A stretch of DNA of 64,000 nucleotides, from contig JAANDG010000312.1 of the NCBI GenBank assembly GCA_036852015.1, forward strand, positions 104,704 through 168,703. Reading direction: 5' to 3'. This DNA comes from Pelodera strongyloides (Eukaryota > Nematoda > Chromadorea > Rhabditida > Rhabditidae). Below are positions 26,208 to 37,700 of the stretch, in pieces (the stretch's first letter is position 1; each line of letters begins with the position of its first letter). Position numbers and translations under genes: made by a program. Under the pieces are notes generated by a model that worked only from the letters and a program-made list of their open reading frames with translations, ran no database searches and was not told where the DNA came from.

Positions 26208-29200
26208 ATGAGGCGTGCTACCGTAGTGTTTGCTAGACTGGATCGGATTCGTATTCAGACTGCGTCGACCAGTCGACAGTATTCTTCACCGGCTATTAGG
26301 TTGGTTGCGGTATCCTAAGGTTTCTTATCTTGATTCTGCCCTTTTCTTTTCTTGCGTTGTTAGTTGTGCGTACCATCTTGTGTTTACAATATAAAAGAAA
26401 GCAGAGACGAACAAGCTAATTACCGAGCTACAGTAACTATGGTTAATTGAACGGAATAAGCATTGGGATCGAACATATGTCTACGATCCCAAATTGTTTG
26501 GTCCTTGCGAGCTTTTATAATATCTGGGATCGTAGATCTCAAAGTTTCGCTCTTATGCATTTTATTATAAGTGTACAGTAGGGCTAATTAATTCCTTATT
26601 CTAGGCCTGACCTCAACTTTGACTATCTTCTCGACGAGGAGAATACAGAGAAAATCCGACAGAATATCAGGTTAGAATTCTTTTTTTTCAGTAACTCTAG
26701 TCAATCTGGTATCGAACCAGTCCGTTTAGAGTTCCACCTTACCATCTGGGGCAAACTATGAATACGGTAGCATTCTTACGTAACGTAATCAATGGTGAAT
26801 GTACTCGATCACTGAATTTATGTTCTCCTGATTAGTACCGTACCCAAACAGTTAATTTGCATAATATTTTCCGAAATTCCGCTTCTTTAGGGAACGCAAA
26901 GGTGTCGGCGATATTGATGCTTGCCATAAGAAATGGAAAAAGGTGGAATCTATAATAAGTCGAGAGACGAAGGGACTGAGCGAAGAAGAATACAAGAAGA
27001 TCTGGGATGAGGTTGGGTTTATTTTTGTGTATGACTAGGTGAGAGAGTTAGGGCGCGTTCGGGATTGACCGAAAAGAAAGAAAAGAAAGTCTCTGCTTGT
27101 CTGGTATCTCTCACACCCGCAGCATATTTCAGTTTTGAAACATTTCACTTCGTCCATCCCGAACGACATTTTTAATTTCTTTTCTTTCTTCTCGCAATCC
27201 CGAACGCGCCCTAAGAAAGAGGTTCGAAGGTAAGGAAAAAAAAAAGGGCGTCGTGGCTCACTGGCAAAGTTCTCGTCTCTCACCCATACGACCCGGGTTC
27301 GAATCCCGTCCAGTGCTAGCATCTTGCAAACATGCCACGGCGTCGGGAATAAAGTTAAGGCGCTCCCCTTGCCTAGCCTTAGGACGGACCTTTCGCTCTG
27401 TATTATCTTCTGTGCCGTCTTCTATCGTCTACTTCACTCTATGGGACACATCGGCTAAGAGACACCGCCTTGGATTGGAGCTAAAAATGAAGATCCCCGA
27501 CTTCGAGAGCAAACGGGACCCTGGATTCTACATGCTTAAGTCTATGTGTGATGATTGTATGTCTGAATAAAGTGGTATTCACAAAAAAAAAAAAAAGAAT
27601 GGTAAGGTCAGACAGTTCTTCGGTAGATTTACGGTATGCACTGTAGATTTACGGTACGGTTTAGTTTACAGTGTAGTGTAGTGTAGATCTTCGGTAGGTT
27701 TACGGTATACTGTATTATTGAGGAAGGTTTATGGACTTATTTCATTCCCGTTTGAACCTTGACATTTCAGTGCAAAACGCCATGTTTTACTCCTCCTTCA
27801 TTACATTTGCGTACATGTTTAGTCAGTAAATTAATTGGGTTTCAGTCAGTGGGGTTTCAAAATTTCAAAGCATGCTGGAAATTTACCGTACTTTGGAAGT
27901 ACACGAGACTATTTTTTCATATTAAATGCAGGTTTCGTGCGAAAATACGGTAGTATTGACACGGATACTTTTGGTATACTTTGAAACCACATATTTCAGC
28001 TCTACGACGAAGCTCTTCTAATTCCAAACACCTCGCATCCTAACTCTCCGAGAGGTGGTGAGAGTAATAACGAGGTTGTTTGTGAATGGGGAGCAAAACG
28101 AGAAGGTGATGCTCTAGCGACTGCAGAGAAGATTGCTCATTCCTGGCGAGGTCTCCTACATCCAACAGACGCATGCGGACAGAGAAGCTACGCGTTCCTA
28201 GGTGGGTTAATTTTGTTATTTGCGCAGGGTATGGGTTTAGTGGCTTGCCTTGTTACGATTTTACTTCCTTTTATTTTTGAGCTTATTCGTACGCTATATG
28301 TAATTCTTCCCTTTTGACGGGGAATACTTCTGTCTCCCACTCCTTTCAATAGTAAACCAATTTTGAAACCACGTTTTATTATTATTATTATTAATTAACA
28401 GTGAAACAAAAGAAAGCATGCTAGTCTATGTCTAGTACTTCTACTCTTTTGTTCCTAGTGACTGAAATATAACCGTGCGGGGAACTAGTGAAAGTGATCT
28501 GTTACAACCCTTTGTAATATCAACGAAGTTCTCTTATCAAATCCGGTATTAGTCCCCAATCCCCAGATATTATAAAAGGTTGTAAGGACTAAACAATTGA
28601 CACAGACAAAACATTCGGCGAACTAGAAAATCAACTAATCTATGAAACGAAAGTATGCAATTATCGAGTACCTATCTAAATCTATACCTATATCTGTTAG
28701 GCAATAATTAAACAAAAAAACAACACACGACCATAGGAATTAGGAATGTCCATAGAAGTGCAACTTAGCGCTTTTCCACAATTTTCACATCTGGATATAC
28801 TCGGCCTCGTTGTGCTCTTTTGCGAACCATTACGTCTCTTTCTTCGTTGTTATCATCTTCGTGCTCGTTAGCCTAAATATTGACACGTATAATGGAATAA
28901 TTAATAATTATTATCTCATTGTGAAGTATGAACCCTTACAATGTGTTTGGTAGCGCAGTGCCTCTGAAGACTAACCACTGCGCATGAATCAGTGGCAGTA
29001 TGACGAGTTTGTTGGAATACTAGAGTCTGTGAAGGTTTGTGAGCGTAAAAATACTAGAATTTTAGAAACGTGTAAAGCAGGTTTTAGAATTTTATGAAAA
29101 TTTACCTTAGCCGCGTTCACACCTTGCTTAGCGGTCGGCTGAGGGTGATGTTGAGCTACACAGTCCATCGAGTGACAACTGAAGCAAGGCTGCATGTTCC

Positions 29201-32200
29201 AGTACATTACGGGCGCGTATGGTGAGAAGCAAGGCTGTCCTCCGTACGCTGGCTGCATTGGTCGACTATAGTTGAGATAGGGCTGTGGAAAGCCTAAATG
29301 GGCAAGGTAGAGGTAGAAGTTAGGACGTCAGTAGATAGTCTAGTCAAATGCGGTATTGATTTACCCTGCTATGTTTACTAATCTTACTGCCTTAGCCTTT
29401 TCTCACTACATTGCATAAATTACCTTACACTTGTTACCTACGGTGCCATCGTTTTCAGATAGCTAGCTATCTGTCGAAATACGCAATTTAATGTTTAGGG
29501 TTTGAAGTTTAAAGGCTCACCAGCCGACATCATATATGGTGAATGTGTGTACATTGGCGGAGTAGGCAAGTGCTGTGCACATCCCGGTGTTTGCTGATAA
29601 TAACTGTAGTTGAACTGAGCAGGTCCAGATTCTGCGGAGTGGGGACGCTGAAAAGGTGGAAGATATACCGTAGTCTTCTCTGCGACTCTGCGTAAAAGCC
29701 GCGTTATTTTCAACTGCTTTGTACTTGCGGGAAGGGTTTTTTTCGTAAAAAAAAACATTTGTTCGCTGTTTTCATGGTACAAAGTACAAACACAAAAACA
29801 ATACCTCGCATCCATTATCATCTGGTTTTGTTGAAGGCACAAGGGGCCTGGGTGTTGGATCAAGGGAACAAGATGGCCTGGGTTGAGTGGTGTTCCAAAA
29901 TGTGGGGTTGAGATTCTGTAAAGGCGAATATTGATTATTGACAGGCTTTTAGCTAGAGCTAGAGCGTGTCCGCAGTCTCGAGTTGATAGATAGGAAGAAT
30001 CCAAAAATGACTTCACAAAACTAATGTAAGTTAAGAAAGCTACGTTGAATACGGGCTCCATTCCACATGGTTGGGTTGGGATAGTACTGCCATACGGATG
30101 CGGACCAAGAAACCAAGGATATGTAGGCTCCGGAACCAGAGAAGGAGCTTGAGGCATCATCGTATTCTGTGGTCGGGTGATTGTCTGCGCATAGTGCGGA
30201 GTAGGAGTTGCGCGGTTCACCTAGACAGATTGGTTGATTAATTAGTTGTCACGTCTTTTTATTACATTTATATCATCGCTATCAGAATAGTCAGAATAGT
30301 GAGAAGATAGTATATATGTAAAACTGCAGTCTATAATAGCGGATCACTACTAGAAAGTACCAGTCGAAAAGTACTCACTGTCACTGGGATGTCCTGGTTG
30401 GTTCTCCTACTAGCCGGTGTGGTCATCGTCATGTGCTGTTGTTCTGGAGTGGGTGAAACTGTTGTCGTCGGAGAGGTGGAGGGATTTGGACTCTAAATAG
30501 TTGAAATGAATTCTACGGACTTCAGGGACTTCAGCAATTAGACTCAGCTTTGCAGATCTTGTCGTGGAATCCGTGCTTGAACAATGATGCAGTCTGAATT
30601 GGTGGAACGTATTTGGTACTTACATAGACGTCTAGTGCATTGTCCCCGAAAACACTGTCGTCTCCAAAAAGGTCGTCGTTAAATGCGTCAAAGATGAGTT
30701 CTTTGAGCTCGGCGTTTCGGTCCTCGGGAAGGGGCGGAGGCAATGGCTTGACTTGGCTTCCGGCAGAAGTTGGTGAACTGGGTGGTGCCGTGGCACCGTC
30801 TCCTCTGTTCAGGGTTGCCTTAATAAGTGTATCGTTCATAGAGTCGTAGTTTAGGCTCAATTGTAATTTGAAAATATGTGCTACGTAAGTACATAATGAT
30901 GTATCTTGCCACTGTCACAGTGACACCGTGTGCCTGTGACCTAATCTGCATAGTCTCAACTCTCAACTACAGTTTTCACTCGAATTTTCTATCTGTTGAT
31001 AACTCGAATGAGCGACAAACCAACCTCAATCTGCTGTATGTACTGTTCGATTGCGGAAACATTATCAGGAAAACATCGTTGGGCAGACCGTCTCCAAGTA
31101 GCGTACAAGCTTTCACTCCTGAAAAACTGTCAGTAGAAACTTGCTCAATTACAGTAAACCTATGGCAACAGAGGCCGTATTCACCAACACACAGGGAGCC
31201 CTCCTTAGGTTCACGAGCGTTCTGAATCTCTTCCGCACTCACACTCTCTACTCACTGTTTACATCCCTGGGGTGGTCAGGGAGGGCTCCCTGTGTGTTGG
31301 TGAATACGGCAGAATCGAACCGGTGACAGCTCCAGTGCGAAACATACGATGTGTTGTATTCCTTTGGCTATCCACGCGCTATTCGTTTTCCTGGCTATTG
31401 TCTACTCTCACCTGTTATCCAGAATAGTCGCCCGTGTTCCGTGTCTCCGGGCCATATGATTCGTCACGCCAGCAGCTACCGTACTACGAAACGGGCACAT
31501 CTAAATTTTGGATTGTTTTTAGTTTGGGCACGGTTGTACATTGTTAGCCAGTTATGACTTCAAATCTGGTGTAGCTTACCGGGCATCCGTAGCGTCGTGT
31601 TTGTGCAAAGTGTTGACCGAAGTGTAGGACGAGCTGATAGCTGGAGCGTGACGTGATCGTTGATTTGCAAAGCTAAATGTGTTATGTTTCAATTGCAGAG
31701 GAAAACTGGAAACTCACATACTATGATATTTGTTTCCGAGCATTTTCCGCGGAAAAACCAGCTAGTTTTTTACTAGTTTCCTACTAGGTTTTTAGTCGGA
31801 AAAAGCTCGGAAAACGAAAGTTTGTCGGAAAAACCTCGGAAAATCCACGGTAAAAGCTCGGAAACGGACAAACAGACGGATCCCGAGCTCGGCCCGCCTA
31901 TTTTCCGAGCTCGGCCCGAGAACCTCGAAGTTTCCGAGCTTTTTCCGAGAATCTTCTCGGAGAATACTCGGAGAATCCGCGGAAAATCCTCGGAAACGCA
32001 AAGTTTCTCGGAAAATGCTCGGGATTCATTAACGGAGTTCTGGCTAAAGTGTTACTGATCTCAGTCCTCAGTTATCGTTCTAGATCGTACTGTTTTATAG
32101 TTGGTCTCCAGTGAGCAACACTGGCAAGAATAAGAAGAAAGAAATCGTGCACTTAGATCTCGTGAGCCTCCTCCTTTAACAAATAAACCAGTGTTAATTT

Positions 32201-34688
32201 CATTGTGACCCACCCTGCATTCCACGGTGCCCATTGGTGGCGCGTTGTTGTCCATAGCTACTTGAGCTACTCCATTGTTGTTGGTAGATGTGGTTTTCGG
32301 AAGTTCTGGTCCACAGCATGAATACTGCGGGTATTGAGGCGGTGGAGCCAGCGCCATCATCTTGTCACCATAATTGAGCTGAATTGCCGCAGTCGGATCC
32401 ATATTTGACCACATCATCGAGTATGGGCTCTAGAAAGTTGTGACATGTTAATGTTACCGTTATTACCGTTTTACTGTTATGCTTTCCGACTATGCGTACG
32501 GCTAACTAGGTGGTAGCTGTAAGTTACAGTAAGCACATCGTATGGTTATGAATGTGTATTGGGGTTATTCTCCGAGGGCCTGCGACATTTCTGCCCACAT
32601 TTTTAAAACGGTAACTGTACAAGGATAGCATCGCTTATATTTTTGCAGGCTCATTTTCGTATAAATTCTTCATTTCGTCGAATGTTCCGGGGAGGCTTTA
32701 CTATGCGAATCAGGAGGAATCTTTTTTCATATAATCTTGCGTGAGTGAGTCAACCTTTACAGTAGTTGTCTATTGTGCAACTATAGAATACGATCTAACA
32801 ATTAGTCCTTACCCGAATTTGGACGTTTTTGCTAGCTTCTTTCGTTGATTTGCCTCCTCGGGGCTTCTTCTGTTGTCGGGAATACGCTTGAGTTCGTACA
32901 CAGTCTTCAGGAGCCGGTGGATTCTGAAATATTAGTTTCATTAGGATGAGCTTCATTAGGTTATGTTTCGGTTAACCGTAAAGCGTAGGACAGCTTCGAG
33001 TTTTGAGTACGATAGACTTTTGCTTGCTACTTTATCTGACCGTCTAACCAGTGAACCAATAGTTTTAGACCGTCTAACCAGTGAACCAATAGTTTTAGCA
33101 TTCACACATCATACTACATCCTACATTGTGTATGGGCAACCGTGATGTTTAGCGTGTTAGTTAATATATAGTAAAATAGTACCTGATCCATGTTCTTAAA
33201 TTCCGAGAGAATATTCAGAATGCGATCGTGTATTCCTGTCTGACGTTCCATTTCTTTGGTCTGAAATAGGCATTGTTTTTCTTCTTCATATTTGCTCAGT
33301 TTTATACATTTCATCTCCGGCTACGACTGCCTATCAAAATCCTATATCAGCAGACCGCAGACCCATGTATAAGAAAGTGCTTCTAATCGTACCGAAAGCA
33401 ATATTATCATATCTACACTAGAACACGGGTACGCTGGGAGTGAGTCATTATGTCTGTAACATACACTTTCACATGTGACGTAACTATTCAGCTTACATTC
33501 TGTTTCGTAGTGCGCGGTTTTTTATGCAGGGGTTCATTCTGCTCCTCCTCCTCCTCCTCGTTGCTAGGATTGTTCTTCTCACTAGCAGACACCACCACAC
33601 AGTCGTCGTCGTCGTCCTGTTCAGGGCTCGACTGAAATTAAAGCGATATTGCACGTGGTTTTTGGCGTATACTGGCCAAGCGCATTCCGTGTGTTGTATG
33701 CAAATGTGGCACAGAATGGAGCACAATTTGTCTATAATTCATGAGAAGGTAGTTCTGTAGCATGAACGTGAGTCCCTAAAGTCTCAGCACGCGCTTACTG
33801 TATCTAACCTCACAGATTTGTTCCAAATAATAATACAACAAAAATAATAGTAATTAAAATTCTTAAAACATTTGTGAAGTGAGTACCTGACTGATTATGG
33901 TAAGTTCGGTTCCATTTGTGTCCGATGCATTCACATCCTCCACCTTCTCCACATCCTCCTCCTCATCGACATCCTCCTCCTCATCGACATGCTCGTTGCT
34001 CTCGTGGACTTCCACTCGGTTCAGTTCTTCTCCTTGCGGGGTTGCAGATTCCGTGGGAAACTTGTCTTGCTAAAAACGAAAACTGTCAGGTTTATAGTGG
34101 AAGAACGATGAACTTGTTTTAGTGGAGATTAGCTTAAAATGTTGAGTTTAAGCTGATTTGTGTTTAAGTTTGACTCCATTCTAAGTAAACAAACTATTCA
34201 TATTGACTTATCAATGACTTATTGATTATGATTATGTTTTTTGTGACTATTTATTGATTGTTAATTTCATAACCTTCAACTGTGCTTGTCCCCAATATAC
34301 TATTCATTATGGTCTGTTGAGTTTAGTTACTTCAAATCAAGTGAACATCGATCGATTGCTAATTTGTTCTAATTTCCTGAATCTGCTAATTGCTTACCTG
34401 CTTGCTTGTTGGTGCTGTCTCCTGTGTATACGACCAATTGCCAGTCTGATCCATATCCATAAAAATGTAGGGCATCAATAATCGATGAAGTATTTGAATC
34501 GATAAATATACTGAGCAATTTAGGGCCCAGAAGATAATGAGCCAAGGATGTTTGCCCCTTTCGATGTAATTAGAATGGACTCTCAATTGCTTGCCTTCTC
34601 CGAATTAATTGTTGAGTAATTGCCCACAGCAATTGTCGGTTATAGAGTAATGTTAATTGCCTGTAGTTTATAGTTAAATAAGGAATTT

Positions 34689-34734
<46 letters not shown>

Positions 34735-37700
34735 TGGAGTTTGTAGTTTCGTTCCATGGCCGATTGATTGCAATTATGTGTATTGCTAGCGGTGTGAGGT
34801 GTAATAATAATTCTTGCTTCTCACACTTTTGTCTAGTGGAATGTTTCAGTCAGGAAAGAAAGGAATATCGGAATATGCCAGTCAGTTAGTTACTGATTTT
34901 GGAAACATGTTGACCTTGTCTCATCGTTGATCATAATAAGAATAGCCAAATACCGGTCGGTTCTTGAAACGCATCGTGGACAACTGAATCTCTTACGTAT
35001 TTATGCTTATTTGCTCGAATTTAGCTCGATTTTGTATTCGAATTTATGTTCGTTTGCATAAGCTGCATAAGAATGCTGGTGTACTCGATGTGTTTCAAAA
35101 ACCGATGAGTATTTCGCTTTAAGAATAGAAATAAAGAGTGAAAAAAAGAGAACTAGTTTATTTTTTATTTATTTTTTTTCATGCATTTAGTCCTTAAGAA
35201 GCGTGTGTAAAAAGACATTAGTTTCATTAGGGTGAATTGCTTTCTAAATTGCGTTTTAGTATAGATTTTCTTTTTACCGATCTGGAGTATGTAAAAAGTG
35301 GACTTCTTTTGGCTAACGAGAGTGTTTTGTATAGCTAGTCGAAGTGCGCCCAATAGAGTATTTATGTTGCGATTTCGCGAGTTGAAAAAACGCGCAATTT
35401 CTACCCATGTTAGCACATGAAATATTTGGGCTACAGTATGCTAGTTACACAAGTTTTGCACACGTTTAAATAACAAAACAAAATTGCGAACATGGGTGGT
35501 GTTCTTTTTGTTTAGTCGAAAAATCACAACATAAATACTCTATTATAGGTGCCGGGAGTATCGGAGCACAATATCAACCGCGCCGGATGTATACCACTGC
35601 AACACCGAATGCTAAGGACACGGTAGAAGAAAGCTCAGTTGGTGCTCAAGGAGAAGCCTTAAGCTCCTCAAAGTTGCCCAACAAGGAGACCTTACTAAGG
35701 ATGGACTGGCTCCTGGAGCACCAGGCACCTCTCCTACTCAAGTCACGAATAAAGCCTCTATTTGATGCGTGCCTCAATGAGGTGGTGTTCGAGGACAATG
35801 TGTTCAACTATCAGGGAATCAAGTCCAAGAATGCACTTTTGCAGCACATTGCGAAATTGAGGATGTACTTTAGGTACAAATCGCCGTTTAATAAGGTGAG
35901 CGGTTTGTAGGAGCTTCATTCAAATTAGTGAATGTGTTGAATAGATTCTTGTGTGTATGGTGTGAGTGTGGACAGCTTTTAGAAATTGATATTTTGGTAT
36001 AATTTCTTAATTAGGGTAAGATGTTGATGGTAATTATCCTAATTACTTTGTCTGATGTTGAGATTTGGGGTAATTTCTTAATTGACGCAACCCTAATTAC
36101 CCTAATTGCTTTGTCTTCTGAAGGTGGAGCATCTCGGCTCGTGTGTGTACGAGGGCGACGACGTGGTGGTTGTGCTATGGAGGCTGAGCACCCTGGAATC
36201 ATCACTCATGTCATACTTTCCCTCTTTCATCACTAAAAAGGAGCCGAAAGTCAGAACAGTCGAAGGAGCCCTCGATGTCCATATTAGCCAAGATGGATAC
36301 ATCTACAAGATTGTTAATAGGAAAGTGACAGCGTCGGATAGAGAGGGAGCAAAGGTGATGAGAGAATTCAAGGAACAGGCGGAAGAGAAGAGACGCAGAG
36401 AGGCGGAGAAGGAGGCGAGGAGAGAGGCAGAGGTTTTGTAGGAGGGTTGGAGAGTTATGAGGGAGTTAGAGATGATGATCTTGAGTGAATATGAAACTGA
36501 AGTGATATCAAGTTTGGTTTGTAGGAACTGGCTACAGTATGTTTTTTGTCTAAACTCTAAACTCTAAACAAGCTAGAAGTGATATGTAGTGTAGGTTAGG
36601 TGTAGGTGGTTTTTTTTACCAGAAGCAGAGTTTGGAAGGTTTATTTTAGTTGATGTACGATTGTAGTGTGTAGTGCGTAGATTTCATTGTTGATTTTAAA
36701 TTTCTGTTATTGTCCTTAGGTGACGCAAGTTCATCAGCAGTTGTAGGTTGAAATGACTGTTCCAAATTGTTCCTTATCATATAACTGTTATGGTATAATG
36801 TAGAACGGGTTTGTGACAAGCGAACCTTCAAGTATGAAATGGAAATCGTAGAAAGTTATATGTTCTTGATTACTAACAATATTCTAGTTACTTTTTCTGA
36901 CCTTCTGAAATGTACTGTGTACACAGTTTTTTTCTAGCATCCGAGCTCATAAAGATGTTTCGAATCCTGGTTTATGTTTGAAACGAACAGCTACACTACT
37001 AAGACACTTGTATTTATTTTAAAGTGTTTGAGAACTGTTAGGGGTATTTGTTATTTCTATTACTTGTGCAAACGCATGGAAAGTGGTGTGTACTGGATTT
37101 TGGCGCGCTCGATTATATCTGAACATATTTTTTAATACAACGCTAAAATATACCGATACGCTTCACTCAGTTGATATATGCGAATTAATGTCTAATATAG
37201 CATTCCGCCACAAGCCGAGCATTCAGCAAGTTTATGCGATAGTTAAATTTACGCTTTAGTAACAAAACTAGTACGGTGATGTAATTCTTGAACATAATAT
37301 AACTAAATAAATGAATAAATCTACTTTTATTCAAATCTGGTTGAAAACAGCGTTCGAAGTTTATGACTTGTTCATAAACTAGAAATTTCCCTGTTTTTAC
37401 AGGTCCGTTGGCTGACTTGGAGAAGGCGCTTCTGGATTCGGTGTATGAAGCAGTACTTCAGAAGGGATTCCGACCAGTCGTCGTACCCGATCTAGTGAAT
37501 AGAGCGGTGACAAGGGCCTGTGGAGTTATACAAAGGGAGAACCAACATAGCATTCAGGCAATACTGAAAGGAATTCTCTCTTTCTCTCTCTTTGATAAAC
37601 ACACTCTCTCGTGACTCTTGAAATCTACAGTATTCCCTAATAGCTTGACTACGGTAATTTCCAAGCTGCACTACGGTATATTAATTATCTCCTGCTCCTG

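Noticed and set aside
27253..27570. 105-codon frame in sars-2 intron 3
   Set aside because: It coincides with a tRNA-derived SINE with poly(A) tail.
30878..31326. Plus-strand frames in the nested-gene gap
   Set aside because: They cross the 31-bp inverted repeats and lack splice or family support.
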